A DNA stretch of 64,000 nucleotides from Mixophyes australis (lineage: Eukaryota > Chordata > Amphibia > Anura > Limnodynastidae): NCBI GenBank assembly GCA_036250195.1, contig JAVHZZ010000003.1, positions 296,947,565 through 297,011,564 on the forward strand, given 5' to 3'. Positions within the stretch are counted from its first letter, which is position 1; every line of letters begins with the position of its first letter. Shown here in pieces: positions 35,891 through 48,489 of this stretch. The notes under the pieces are model-generated. The model had not been told where the DNA came from. It searched no databases and worked only from the letters and a program-made list of their open reading frames with translations. The translations under genes and the position numbers were made by a program.

Positions 35891-37239
35891 ATTAAATTTA
35901 AACCGACAATGCCACCAAGCTGTTACACAACGCGAAACTAGCTCTAGAGACCTCCCTGAGCTCTTAGCGGCACTGGTGCCATTTATAACATGGGGACTTC
36001 CCATGGCTGCTTGAGTTCAAACCCAGCAGAGAAAAAACTGTCTGTATTGGAAGTGCTGTTCATATATAGGCTTCTGTTCATGGCAACAACATTGCCATGT
36101 TACTTTTTAGACTGCACTCCCTTAATCTTCTCTTCGTTCAAAGACTAAGACAAGCGTTTCATGTCAATTCATATACATAAAATTATATTTTGTGCAAGAG
36201 AATGTTCACTTTGTGAAATTAAATTCTGGTTTAAAAGACTAAGTTGTGGGATTCTGAGATGCGTGGAGGGAGAGAACTTTAAAAAAAATTAAAAAAAAAG
36301 CTAAGATAACCAATCACAATTTATCTAATAGCCTCATACATGTTTATATGCAGATGATGAACAATTGTGCACTACTAATAACTTTTACATGAAAGAGGCA
36401 ATAGTAAATACAGCAGCATGATTGGTTCAGTCTGTTTCCATTTGAATTTAATTCCCTTTAACATTGAATTTTAACCGCTGACAAGAAAATGCAATGTGCC
36501 AAATCTCAATACAGGAGTTTGCTTTTTAAGCCATATAGTATTAATGAAACTTCGTAGTAGCCCATAGCATATTAAGTATAGTAATGGTAAATATGGTTCC
36601 CACCAGCACAACAGTACCTACTATTGGTAACTCAGTAAAACTGTTTTACACATGTAAATTATACATGGTCGGTAGTTATTAAAACCAGGCAGGTTACAGA
36701 CTAAAGCCAACCAGCCACAAACTAAATATAATTTACATGTCAGTGATTAAAGGGATGAAGTCTGACAAGTCCTATTTAAAAACAATTCCATCTACAAAGA
36801 GGCACCAAATATTTACCTGACAGTCAGCCTGAGCGATTACGAAAGTGACATTAATCCAACTGCTTTTCTAAATTTTTTCATGGATGTAAAGTGGATTTAC
36901 TTGTTTCAGTGACACAAATATTCTTAATACCAAATTTCATTAAGATTATATCTCGAGTTGAAGCACTTCACAAGATTTGTATATACTATATATGTATCTG
37001 TGTCACGTTCTTCCTTTGTCTAGCCCATGATGAACAAATCATATAATGGTAACAAGTATTACAAATCTGAAATAAAAAGTTGCCCAAAAAACACAAAAAA
37101 ACCCCCACAAAAATATTATCCATTAACAATATCCGAGAGTTGTGAGCAAGATAAAACATCTAGGGATATGTTAACAGGTAAAGAAAAGCTCACTTTGACC
37201 CATTCCTAAATCAAACAAAAGAAAAAACAAAAATGTATA
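35891..37239. other. No recognisable gene
   Basis: AT-rich intergenic sequence downstream of RAB32. The frame at 37027-37209 is lysine-rich chance coding. No repeat was recognised. Confidence 0.5.
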
Positions 37240-38277
37240 TACTTTATAATGTGTTTAATTGACTGGCAGTGTGTTATTAATAAGCAAAGTTAAACACTAC
37301 TTTAGAAAACAACTTCCCTGTATTAGTAGAATGTAAATTCTATATGAATCAAAGAAAATACATAATTGCATAACATGGTCACAAAATTCCAATATCACCA
37401 CTTGCCAGTAAGGCAACATAACATGTGCGGACATAAAAATTGTACAAGGTTTCGTGGTTAGTCCTTGCAAATTATTATTATTATTTTTTTATAGTAAATA
37501 TGACACCAGAGGTACTCTAACTCTTGTCTTAACAAAGCATTTTTCCTCAATAGGATTAAAGAACATTTATGAAAAATGCTACTCAGAGTAAAAGTGCCAT
37601 AATTCATAGCAACCAATCAGATGTTTGCTTTTATTTTCTATAGAACATTTACAAGCCAAACCTTATTGACTGCTATGAAACACAACAGCATTTTTACTAT
37701 ATGCCAACTATCAGAAAAATATCCCCCAAAATGTTCAGCATAAATGTTTAGCATACACCCATATACAGGTCCTGGTGCAGGTTTATATAGGAGCAATACG
37801 TTTCTTATAGTGGCAAACTGTTCTGTAAACTTTAGATTTTCTAACATTTGTTGCCAACAGTACTAGACAACCACACTGACAGTCTCAAATCCAGTGCACC
37901 AACATGTATATACACACACAAGTATCCACCCCATAAAATGCCCAACTGGATAATATAAGTTTCTACATATTCAATTAAGCAAAAGCATACACAAACTAGA
38001 TTGCTCGTCAAAATGATAATGCAAAACTGACAGGACATGTATAACATTGTAATGCATTCTTAGTTATAAATCAAGATCATGATCATAAACATGATCTTTG
38101 TAAGGTATGGCTCTTTGCTATTTACAATATAAACACACCATAATCAAATTCTACATACAGAAAAACAATCCTGTAAACTCCATCATCATCAAGGTAAATG
38201 AGATGATATAAAGACATCTGTGGAAGCAGCATTTGGAAACACTATTATTGACAGTCTCCTTTGTGGTGTTTCAAATG
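37240..38277 (-). other. RAB32: Probable RAB32 3' untranslated region
   Basis: Sequence just downstream of the RAB32 stop, AT-rich and without a recognisable transposon. Two candidate polyadenylation signals lie on the minus strand: AATAAA at 37630-37635, about 640 nt after the stop, and an ATTAAA near 37253. Which one is used cannot be told from sequence. Confidence 0.45.
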
Positions 38278-38427
38278 TTAACAGCACTGTGATTTACTCT
38301 CTGCTGGCAATGTCTCCTGGTCAAGCTGTACATTTCCAACATCGTTCTCCTCTACAGGAAAGCTCTTGGAGCTTACAAGTATGTTTTCAACCAAACATCG
38401 AGCAGCTTCATCAATGTTAACATTATC
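38278..38427 (-). CDS. RAB32: RAB32 last coding exon with prenylation tail
   Basis: Terminal coding exon of the same gene, joined in phase 0 to exon 2 across a 4092-bp intron (38428-42519). The acceptor is tttatttcag on the minus strand. It encodes 49 residues and a TAA stop. It starts with DNVNIDEAARCLVENIL, the last helix of the G domain, which continues the ETSAK motif of exon 2. It ends with a hypervariable tail closing in SKSQCC. The CC end is the double geranylgeranylation signal that anchors the protein to membranes. From knowledge of the family, mammalian Rab32 ends the same way, while Rab38 has a different, single-lipid tail, so the ortholog call is firm. The tail residues EENDV and LDQETL are also Rab32-like. 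No break is seen. Confidence 0.95.
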   Translation of the reverse strand, partial: DNVNIDEAARCLVENILVSSKSFPVEENDVGNVQLDQETLPAESKSQCC

Positions 38428-39444
38428 CTGAAATAAAAAACATAAAACAAATTGATAAGCGTTTAATCATGACAAATAAAAAAAAGGGTCAATGATATTT
38501 ATTGAAGAAACCACCCTTAGCTGGAATGGTGGTAACCCTCTGTGGGATTCAACACATTTAAAATAAGGCTTTATTATGACAGCACAACACCATAAGACAT
38601 TCACAAGCTACAGGGTAAATGGTAGCGTGTATCCTCCAGCAGCCTCTTATGGTCAGCACTCCAAAGTAATCATCTCAGTCTCTTTTAGAATCAAATCCTC
38701 CCACAGTATTACCACTAACGTTTAGCTAGAAAGTTACTATGTTGCACAGCCTGGGATACTGGCTCGCACAGTCCCTATGCTGGTAGGGTTTCCTCCGGCT
38801 GCACTACAATGCCTGGCCCAGAGTCCTTTTTGCTGAGGTCTTGTACACCAGAATCCCCCAAGCTAGAATAGCCTCTACTGGCATTCTGCTCTCCGTATAT
38901 TCCTGACTGTAATAGGGACCTGGTGTTCCGCTGTAATAATGATACAATGCCTTTCATCTTATTAATAACGAATCTCATTAATTATTGAGATATAATGCAA
39001 TTTGCAACTTTCGCTACTTTAGTCACGCCAAATAACAAGCACCCATGACATCACAGATGTACCTAAGAAGCATTGTTATTCACAACCTTTTTAAACATTC
39101 ACCTTGTACGCATCCAAACTAGAAATCCGTAAGAATTACTTATGTGATTTCTATGTTTGATCAGGGTTTATACCGCCTAAGTATTACACATCTATTTACC
39201 TCCACGTCAGATAGCCCACCATTAGGTGTTAATCGCTAAATACCAATCATTCATTTCACCAGACTGCAATATCAATATAAAGAAACCATTCATTTGTCCT
39301 CTCTCCGTTATCTAAACAGACACAAGGTACAAAATATTTTACTTTACAAAGATAACTTTGAGAGCAGGTATACTGTACATAAAATGCTTACACTCAATAG
39401 AGGCAATACATTATAGTTTCAACATATATGATGTTAATCTATAT

Positions 39445-39741
39445 CAGTGTTCACCTCATAAAATTTTGCTTGCCGGGTAGCATTAAGAAGCGGCCTGGTG
39501 GGGGCAGTTGTAATACTTTGCAATAATATTGAATGATGTTGGGGGTTATTGCCAACACCTGCCAGGACTGGTCAGACTGGTGGTCAGTAGTCTAACACAG
39601 TGCTGGATGTAGTGTTCACAGTGTTTGTTCTAATATGAGAAACAATATAGTGTATTCTATTATAATAGGACTCTGTTGGGCTCCAAGAGGTGGGTGGCAA
39701 GTAATAACAGCCGAGAGGAGGAGGTGCTGGCGAGAACACTG
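39445..39741. mobile_element. Possible hAT-type short element
   Basis: Begins cagtgttcacctcat and ends ggcgagaacactg, imperfect inverted ends of hAT style. No exact 8-bp duplication was found (atctatat and tatatttt). Confidence 0.45.
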
Positions 39742-39840
39742 TATATTTTACTAAGCCACTTCAGAAGTGTGTTTTCAATTCAAATAACTTTGTATTTCAG
39801 TAATCCTCATTTGTGTATTTAAATTCAGGGACTCCTTTGT

Positions 39841-40130
39841 GAGTGTGTGTATGTGTGTGTGTGTGTGTGTATGTATATATATATATGCTGACAGAAATAA
39901 TGTAAGAGTATCATCAGTCCTTGCTCTTTGTGTATGTGTGTTTATGTTGAAAGAGCGCAAACAAGCACACGTGTGTATATATTTAATGAGGAATCATATG
40001 TGTGTCTCACGTGTGCAAAGAGGATGTTTAAGAGAGAGATAAATGAGCATGTATCATACCTGTGTGTGTGCAAGCAGATGTGTGAGAGAGAGAGATAAAT
40101 GAGAGCATGCTTCATGCATGTGTGTGTGTG
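39841..40130. repeat. GT/TA and GA microsatellites
   Basis: 39843-39886 is (GT)n passing into (AT)n. 40030-40105 has gagagagataaatgag twice, and 40119-40130 is (GT)n. Frames here are low-complexity. Confidence 0.9.
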
Positions 40131-40998
40131 TTAGTAAATAGCATGTGGAAAGACTAGGACACTTGTGTTCAGTCCTGATCAAGGAGGTGGGGGAGGGAGC
40201 CAGCATGTAGAGTAGATAGTATAAGCAATCCTGAGAAAGATGGGTAAAGAAGCCAGCCTTTGTAAATAGAGTTACTTAAGCATGTTAACCACACACACAC
40301 TTTGCAGGCAGAAAAGATAAGGTGAATAGAGTTAAATAGATGAAATTGAGAGAGCTAGTAGAGATAGATGGAAACGCAAGCATAATATATTATATTGCAG
40401 GGTAGTTAAAACAATATGTATATAAAATGCAGGCAGAACACATATAAGGTAAATAAATGATAAGGTTATACAGACAGAAATTGCAGGAATATTGAGAGAT
40501 TAGTGCAGGAAAAAAAAGAGACTTTACTTGCAGTGTGTGTTCAGTGAATGTCCTAATGCTTCCAGGTGTGTGAATGTATCTGGACAAAGAGACCCATATC
40601 AGTTTGGGTTAAAGTTTATAAACCTTAACCCAGATTTCATTGCTTCAGGTGGGTGGCAGTGAATTTCTCCTCACTCCCTACAACTGGACACTGGCTGAAT
40701 GATGAGCCACTGCTCTGTGCCGAGCTGTACTTCCTGTCAAACACATGCTTCTTTGTTTGATCTAGATTCCTGTCAAGCACATGTTAAAGACAATTTCTTT
40801 GTTTGAAATGTTTCCTGCCAAATCACATGTGATTCTGTGTCGCTGGCTTCCTGCCAGTCCATGTGTTCATTTGCACATGCATTTGGCGCGTACAGATAGT
40901 AGTGGAACAGTGATCATTATGCATGGCTCAAGCGTCGCCCTCTGCGATTCCATCATCAGACACAGCAGCAGCAATATTCAACTGTTAGACATATTGGA

Positions 40999-41302
40999 CA
41001 CGAATCATTATGCAAAGTAAGGCAAAAAAAAAAATTAGTAAATTTTCTATGGAACAAACCATGTTACAATACAAGGGGTGCAAATGAGTTTATTAATTTG
41101 CACATAAGTTAAATACTGAATGCTTTGTCATGTAGCACACAAATACTTGATAGCTTTATTTTTACTCTTAATTTTAAAGTTGATCTAGGACATGCCCTAC
41201 ACCAACTATAAATCTGTCCCCACATTTTAAATTTACCTCCCCTCCAATGCAACATGGTTTCTCCTTTTTTATGCTTTACTCTCCTTAATGACTCAGGCCC
41301 AT
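40999..41302. mobile_element. MITE family M copy 2
   Basis: Same inner text as 24544-24867 (ttgcacataagttaaatact; tagctttatttttac; ccccacattttaaatttacc) and right end ccttaatgactcaggcccat. The left end is degraded. Confidence 0.75.
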
Positions 41303-42519
41303 TGTCTCTGGTACCTTGATTATACAATGGAATGGCTTGAATGAATTAGCCATTTAGCTGGATACACTTAACAAATGAGTTACAATATTACATCAGGGAA
41401 TGACACTTCACGCTTGCATGAAACATTAAGCCATTTGACACACTGTTTATGCAGCATTGAAAAATCTTAGTCTGTGATACACTTCGAAACAATAACATTT
41501 ATATTGATAAATATTAATACATTTCCCAATGCTATTTCAGCCAGTATATTAATGTGGAGACACATTGCATATAATCTAGAAGTTCTAACCTAAATACCTC
41601 TCAGATTGTCTGTTGACCTAGCCAATTAACAGTCACTCAGACATTGTACTAATTACAACCCAGATCTAAGCCACACCTCATAATAATGGACATTTGAGGT
41701 AAATGGTAATTACCTTAGGACAGCAGAAGTAATTTTGCTTGTGTTAGCTGTTATTTTCACACAATATGGCAATATTATTTATATTTTTAATACATACAAT
41801 ATTGCAGGTAATAGCAAGTACAAAATGTACTTAACATCATGAAATAACAATGCACAAAATACACCAACGCTCTGGTATATATACTTAGAGTAGGCCAAGG
41901 ATTAAGAGTACATTAAACTGTGAGAAATGAGTGATGAATAAAAATTCCTCAGTCCAACCCCGTTTCGTAACAATTATAAATAATCACCTACCTGATGTAA
42001 GAACCATGACATACCAAGTATTAGTGACCTTGCTGTAAGTGTTCAGCAATTACACTGGCTTATTTTTTATTTTATTTTTTCATGTTTTCAGCAGTTTGAT
42101 GCTGGATAGTGGGCAAAATTCATTCAATGATTGATCCCAGTAACTCTAGTGTAATAAAGCAGAGTAACTAATGATTGCTGAGATTGTGATCTTTCCCCAG
42201 GCAGACAGCAGGCTGATGCAGTAGCTGATGAACATTTACAGTAAGGCAAGGAATACTTAAATAGATTAGGTATAAGGTGTGCAGCAGCTACTGGAACCAG
42301 AGGAGAGGGGCCCTGGCAATATCAGCTCACCCTCCAGATATCCCCATCTCTGCTCTCAGAAGAGAAGAGTGGTGGCCTCATGAGCAATGAAGCCACAGCC
42401 AGGGCTTATATGCTGGTTCTAAAATAAATTTAAATGAGAAGTAATTTACTGACCCTGTTTAATCCACATCATAACCCTTCCATTTACTCATTTATGTTAC
42501 AGTTGTGCAGAACAGTTAC

Positions 42520-42800
42520 CTTTGCAGAAGTTTCAAACCATGCAATAAAACCATTTTCTTTACAAAAGTGGTCCATCTGAGAAGGACTTTGCATGTTGTT
42601 CTCCGTCTTTTGATCACACTTGTTGGCTAGAAGAATGGCTGGTATGGGGCCACCACTGGGAAGGTAAACTTTACTATCCAGATCAGATTTCCACTTGGTG
42701 ATGGCTTCAAAGGTTGACCCTCTTGTAACGTCAAAAACCACCATGGCACCCACAGCCTCCTTGTAGTATACTCTTGTCATGTTGCCAAACCGCTCTTGTC
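42520..42800 (-). CDS. RAB32: RAB32 coding exon 2 (switch II to G5 motif)
   Basis: Internal exon of a Rab-family small GTPase that acts in melanosome and lysosome-related organelle trafficking and on mitochondria. Reading on the minus strand, an acceptor (ttttacag) lies just above 42800 and a gt donor at 42519-42518. The exon is 281 bp and opens with the last two bases of a glycine codon, so intron 1 is phase 1. It then encodes 93 residues without a stop and ends in phase 0. Visible motifs are GQERFGNMTRVYY (switch II, the Rab32/38 form of the DxxGQE region), the guanine-binding NKCD and the G5 motif ETSAK. KWKSDLDSKV and the SPSQMDHFCKENGF stretch match vertebrate Rab32 closely. Rab38 was considered, but the last exon decides for Rab32. 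The exon looks under selection: it has no frameshift, and both splice sites are good. Exon 1, with the P-loop and switch I, should lie beyond 64000. Confidence 0.95.
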
Positions 42801-44985
42801 CTGTAAAATACAATTTTATCAGTAGGGTTAATATTAAAATTTTGAATTCTATGGAACCCAAGTTTAAGTCTAAAAAAAGAGTGTCAAGGACAGTGTGGTT
42901 AACACACACACACAGGTCACTTGGATGCATACTGTAACTAGATAAAATTCAGCTTCCTCACAGAAGTGTTTTCTGTGATTATCCCTCCTGGGAAGATAAT
43001 TTTATAAACTCTAATTAGGCTTATATTTCTACACTAATTAGACTAGAGACTCCACAAAAGAGTTTCACGACATGTCAGGAGATTGCTCTAACTTATCTAG
43101 TTATGGAATTTTCTAGAACAAAAAAAAAATTAAAATAAAATCACTGTTACACCTACTGACTATGAAAACAATACCGCATAACTGTTTTCTTTAAACTGCA
43201 ATTGAAACAATCAGTGCAAACTAGTGCAATGTGAAGCTGCAACTATATGCTATAAAACATCCCCAATATTCATTGAACAGTGACTACATAAGGTTTTTGG
43301 TTTTTTTATAGGCATAATAAATTGATCACTTTTTATCATTATTAAAACATGTAGGCATCTCTTTAAGTCTGACCCATCAATGACCATCATGAGTGGCACT
43401 GGGCATATATTCTGTACAATTCTGTCGTCAATCTGACCAAACATTGTACTTTGTGGGTGTTCCTAAACATTCACCATATCCAATAAAAAAAAAAAAAAAT
43501 CTTATTGCGTCAGATGTGATTGTGCATGGCAAAAGATCAGGTTATACAATGTCAACCTTAATCATATTTATGGAGTCATTGTTTATATAGAAATGCATAC
43601 ACCCAATATGGCTTTTTATTAGGACCAACAAATCAAAATAAATTGGCCACACATAGTTGTGGCTCACAACTGCTGGCTGTTTAGTAGCAAAGGAGGGACA
43701 CTAAACATATGAATAGGGGGCATTCTGTTGTCATGGGTGGGAAACTTGCACTGAGGTTTTCAGTTTTCTTATCAAAAGAGGCTCTCATATTATGAAGTAT
43801 ATTTAAATTGTTATGGTAGGTTACATACAGTGTGCATGGTATTATAAGATGTGTATGGTAACTTTATTTGCATTGTTAGCTAGGACATTATTGATTTTCA
43901 AACTTGCGTCCCGGGTGGCACCAAAAGTAGACATCTTCTCACATAGCGAGCAATTTTAGACAATCTCTGACTGTACAGATGGGATAAAATTTATAATTTA
44001 CCCATTGCGAAGAAAAAAAAAAGAAAGTATTAGTTTTATGTAAAACAATGATTTTTATTGTGTCACGGGTGCAAAATAATTCTCAGTAACACCCATTTTA
44101 TGTATGTAAAACAAAAACAGTACACTTCTATTGCTATTTTATTGCTATCTAATCATATTTTGTCATTCAACATGTTAATCTTATAACAAATATTACTGTT
44201 TTGAGTAGAATTTGTTTTGTTTTACATTCCACTTAACCTTGTTCAAAACACATCTACTATAGCAGAAAACAAGAAAATACTGCCTCACTTTTACAAGAAC
44301 TGGTGTAAGTAACAAATCTGTTTAAAATTTACAAAATGAATATTATTTTCATTTGTTTTGAACAGTTTTCCATTTTCCCCAACAACCTTCAAAAACATTA
44401 TTTTCACTGAAGTGTCATCTTCACAGGAGCTCTGTGCAATGCCAGCAAATCTGTAGTGAAAGCACTCTGTTTTTGCACTTTAAATACTATACATCAACTA
44501 GCATAAATTTGTATAGTGCATAAATAATTATCTGAACGTCCTTCACTATATGCTGCGGAAAACGAGTGTAAAGAACAGCCAGCGGAATAGAGAGAAAGAA
44601 ACAGAGGAACCACGTCCATATAGAATTGACATCATCTATGGACATTAACCACTGAAATGTAAGACCACCTACATAAAAGTTATATTATATATGTGACACC
44701 TACTAAGGCATTTATTAACTAAAGCAATTGTTAAGTAAGTGCAATACATGTATGGTACATTTATCATAATAGGTTTATATTGGGTAACTGGATCAGTACC
44801 ATCTCTTTATTAAGGTATACTAAATTCTCAGATGAATTTTTAAGATAACAATTTAAATAGCATCCAGACTCACCAAGAACTTGCAGAACATAAACAGCTG
44901 ATGCATATGTAATAGTGGCAACCTTGGAAACAAAATTTCTTCAGTAGACAGCTACCAATATATTAAATTCTACTATGATTTATGA

Positions 44986-45606
44986 CGGCGGTTCCCAAAC
45001 TGTGCGCCGCGGCTCCCAGGGGTGCCGCGGGCTAGCCATAAAAAAACCCAAACAGAAACACTTACCAATCCGCGCGGCGCCAGGACCCAGCATCCTCCTC
45101 TCTCACACAGCTGTCATATCAGTGACAGCTGCTGCGTGAGAGAGGAGGATGCTGGGTCCCGGCGCCGCGCGGATTGGTAAGTGTTTCTGTTTGGTTTTTT
45201 TTATGGCTGGCGCACGGCAGAGGGGCAAAGTGAGAGAGGACAGAGGAGTGTGACAGGAGGGGACAGAGCAGCGTGACAGCGGGCAGAGAAGGGGGGGGAC
45301 AGCGGGCAGAGGAGGGGGGACAGCGGGCAGAGGAGGGGGGACAGCGGGCAGAGGAGGGGGGAACAGCGTGACAGAGGGCAGAGGAGGGGGGACAGCATGA
45401 CAGAGGGCAGAGTGTCTGGATGCAGAGGGGGCATTTTTGCATACAACTAAATAAGCATTTCTGTCCTGACCTAAATACTTATTACAATTTTTTTACCCAA
45501 CTACTTCTAAAAACAGGACTGCTCGGTAATTATTTTGGAGGGGTGCCTTAAAAAAATTATGGAGACTCTAAGGGTGCCACGAACTGCAAAAGTTTGGGAA
45601 CCACTG
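44986..45606. mobile_element. Non-autonomous hAT element, TSD atttatga
   Basis: 621 bp. Ends cggcggttcccaaactg and agtttgggaaccactg are inverted repeats of hAT type. atttatga flanks both sides (44978-44985 and 45607-45614). Inside, about 45038-45205 forms a second foldback (arms carry ccgcgcggcgcc and aggaggatgctgggtcc). 45240-45410 is a G/A-rich minisatellite. It has no transposase, and the frames here follow the tandem repeat. Its high CpG content comes from the element and is not a RAB32 promoter. Confidence 0.93.
45240..45410. repeat. Minisatellite of about 21 bp in the hAT element
   Basis: gcagaggaggggggacagcg repeats several times with variants, creating serine/proline/cysteine-rich frames on the minus strand. 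Confidence 0.9.
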
Positions 45607-46224
45607 ATTTATGACAATAAATTTTGCTTTCATGGAATATTACATTTGAGGTATTTACTAACAAAATAATTAAAAACTGAACCTTGACAATTATTCTGAA
45701 AAAACAATGGTCAGGTTTATCTTCTCATGGAAAGCCCCATAGCTAAATCCCAAATTAGGGGGCGGAAAGTTAAACAGTTAGTTATAATATTTATTTAGAT
45801 ATAATTTAGATACATAATTACCATACAAACCAATAATAATGTTCTAACTACAATTTATCAACAGCAATTTCTAAAGGGGACAATCCTTCAGATTGATAGA
45901 TCGTTGTGTGGTGCGGTTGGTTATTCTTTATGAATATTAATATCAACCTAAAAGCAGCTCTCATATTGTACCAATAGATCATATGTATGTAGTTATTCTA
46001 ATATATTAATCTAAAAAAAATGTATTCCAAGTGTATAACATGTTATTGCATGTTTCTAAAATGGAAATAAAAATCAGACAGATCTCAGAGAAAGTTTTTC
46101 CCCACAAGAAAATGCAAAACGTTTAGAAGGCAAGACAAAAAAAGTTTAAAATGTATAGGCATTTGGCAAGTTCATACTAAAGGCAAATTCTGGTTCCTTC
46201 GTTGAGTACAGTTAGTAACCTATA

Positions 46225-46498
46225 TACATCATAGCATTGTGTCATCATCATCTCCATTTATTTATATAGCACCACTAATTCCACAGAGCTGTACAGAGAA
46301 CTCACTCATATCAGTCCCTGCCCCATTGGGGCTTACAGTCTAAATTTCCAAACACACACACACACACACACACACACAAGACAGACACACAGAACATACA
46401 AACTCCTCACAGATAAGGCCATGGTCGGGCATTGAACTCATGACCCCAGTGCTGTAAGGCAGAAGTTCTAACCACTTAGCCACCGTGCTGCCCACTGT
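46225..46498 (-). repeat. L2/SINE-type interspersed repeat with (CA)n
   Basis: tttatatagcaccactaatt, cagtccctgccccattgggg, a (CA)n at 46351-46378, gataaggccatggtcgggca, ccaccgtgctgccc. The same family as 32186-32320 but longer. Confidence 0.7.
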
Positions 46499-46529
46499 CT
46501 ACGAATGTCTGGTATTACACAGGCGAGAT

Positions 46530-47190
46530 GCATTGTTCTTCCACTATAAAAAAACGGAAGGGACATTTAGATAGTGGAGAAAAACACTCTTTAAAAGGTG
46601 TTGCTCCAGCAAAATCCCACAAAATGCTTGACTGGATTCAGGTCTGGTGACCGAAAAAAATCATGATATATGGTAACGTCAGAGTTGTGCTCGTTAATTC
46701 ACAGCCCTGGTGGATGACGCTATTCTCATCCTAGAATAAACCTCTCCCATCAGTAAAAACATGCAGCAACATGGGGTGAAGATGATCATGCCATTAAGTA
46801 GTGATTAGAATATACCTTGCCTTCTAAAGGAAATTACTACATGTAAACTGCACAGAAAATAGCAACAAACAGTTCCTAACCACCAGAACCTGTCACGGCT
46901 GGACACAGCCACTTAGGGCTGTATAGTTTTTTAGGTTGGTGCCAAACGTGTTCTCACACATCTGTCAAGAATATGGTGTAGGATGATTCATTTAACAATA
47001 TCATCCTCCACAGCTTGGTAGTCCATTGTCTGTGCTCTTTACACCAGTGAACTTGCAAACATGCATGTCGAGGCGATATTAGCGGTTTATGCACTGCAAA
47101 CAGACTGATATCCTGCTCTGTGGGGTCACATGTTGATATTTGTAGAGATCTACAGTAGCTCAACTGTATTTCCTTGCATTTCAAATTAAT
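46530..47190 (-). pseudogene. Tc1-like transposase remnant
   Basis: On the minus strand, 47184-46954 reads KPLISPRHACLQVHWCKEH and QWTTKLWRMILLNESSYT. The segment LNESS corresponds to the first catalytic (S)DES motif with the aspartate changed to asparagine. 46950-46860 continues with HVWHQPKKLYSPK. 46660-46600 reads SPDLNPVKHF, corresponding to the third catalytic motif (usually PNPIE-like), with the glutamate replaced by lysine. Much of the middle is compressed or shifted. It differs from the 31590 relic in its core motifs and orientation, so two separate Tc1 families are present. It is inactive. Confidence 0.75.
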
Positions 47191-47214
47191 GCCTAGATAT
47201 CACATTCCTGAAGT

Positions 47215-47470
47215 ATGAGCTTCATTCACTGTATAGGTCATTGGTACGGCTTCATCTAGAATACTGTGTTCAGTTCTGGAGGCCATACTTTCAGAAGAAC
47301 ATAAATACATTAAAGACTGTACAAAGGCCAAATAAAATGGTGCTTGGCCTACAGCACAAAACTTACTCGGAAAGACTAAAATATCTTAATATGTATAGTT
47401 TGAAGCAGAGAAAGGAAAGGGGGGATGTTATGTGCAAGCTAATTTCTAGGCATACAAAACTGCAAATATG
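47215..47470 (+). pseudogene. CR1-type LINE, RT C-terminal fragment (part 1)
   Basis: Plus strand, VRLHLEYCVQFWRPYFQ, then TLKTVQRPNKMVLGLQ and YSERLKYLNMYSLKQRKERG. These match the thumb/C-terminal region of CR1-like ORF2, including the typical HLEYC...W and R(E)RGD segments. The reading then departs near 47440 and resumes after about 1 kb in part 2. Confidence 0.75.
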
Positions 47471-48489
47471 TGTTTGTGATTTAATTCCTAGAAGTAGCTT
47501 GATGTGGCACACATGAACTGTGTTCAGTTGAAACGGAAAATAAATCAGTGTGTCTCTTTAATTATGTTAAACTCCTTTGTCACCCAGGGGGTGTGTGTAC
47601 ACATAAGAGCCCTAAGCCATGTTTCCAGATAAGCACCCTGTATCAATTTATAAAACAGGTCACAAACATTGTAGCCTTTAAAAACATCTTTTTCAGGAAA
47701 GTGATATGCAACACACAACTGGGATGTTTCAGATATTTTAACTGTTGAGACACTTATATTTTAAGGACACATTCAAACTGGTGAATAGTTTCACAGGAAA
47801 ATGTCCTATGATATTTTCTCTAATATACTTACAGGAGACGTGTGTTAAGCAGATGAACGGAATCTTAGGATCTGTTATGTGGAGGTAAAATCTTATCTGT
47901 AAGCCATTCTGGTGGGAAGTTAGTACAGGATAAATAAAACCTGACTGAAAGGTGTTTTAAACAAGAGTCGTAAAATCCATTTACACAGACCTTCTAGTTT
48001 TGACATCACAGGAATGGGAGCTGTGGGCCCAGCAACAGAAACTTGATCATATGCGAGTTATTAATTCTGTGTTTATCCTTTTTATTTTACAAGAAATCAT
48101 TGCATTATATCTCTGTATGTCATTTTGATTAATTGTTTTATCTTAAGTGTAAGTTAATATGGAAAATAAATCCATAATGCTTAAGTTCAGGTCTCTGTGT
48201 TCTTACAAATTCGCGCAACAGTTTGGTCAAAATGCAACATAGTTGAAACAGGGGAGAACATTGTGGTTTATGTTACCTCTGATTAAAATAAATTGTGATA
48301 GATTAGTTTTCAGGGAGAACCAAAGGCTTCCTGAGTGAGTGTGTCAACTCTTCACTAAAAACCTTGGTGGTGGCATAAATGGTAAGCTAAAGCTAACGTG
48401 CGGCATAGATAGGGAAAATGTAAACGTTTTAGACAGACCAGGTGGTTGTTTTTGATTAACCCTTTGTCACAAGTGAGTGTTGAACGCAA
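47471..48489 (+). mobile_element. About 1-kb insertion splitting the CR1 LINE, possibly a solo LTR
   Basis: It separates two parts of one LINE reading. It contains aataaatccat near 48170, followed by text ending gcgcaaca (48225), as in an LTR with a polyadenylation signal. A start like tgtggcacac (47501) is possible. No duplication could be proven. Confidence 0.4.

Larger units (their letters stand above)
38428..42519 (-). other. RAB32: RAB32 intron 2
   Basis: A 4.1-kb intron with consensus gt...ag ends. It holds an hAT-like short element (39445-39741), GT/TA and GA microsatellite stretches (39841-40130), and one copy of the 24544-type MITE (about 40999-41302). The remainder (38560-39000, 40170-40980, 41310-42480) shows no gene or family that I recognise. 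Confidence 0.85.

Noticed and set aside
42520..42800. RAB38 as the identity of the Rab gene
   Set aside because: Exon 2 alone is similar in both, but the last exon ends SKSQCC with EENDV and LDQETL, the Rab32 tail and not the Rab38 one.
45000..45200. CpG-rich island as RAB32 promoter/exon 1
   Set aside because: It is bounded by hAT ends and an exact 8-bp duplication, and no P-loop or start codon context is present.
45119..45442. Serine/proline/cysteine-rich frame of 107 codons
   Set aside because: Product of the 21-bp minisatellite in the hAT element.
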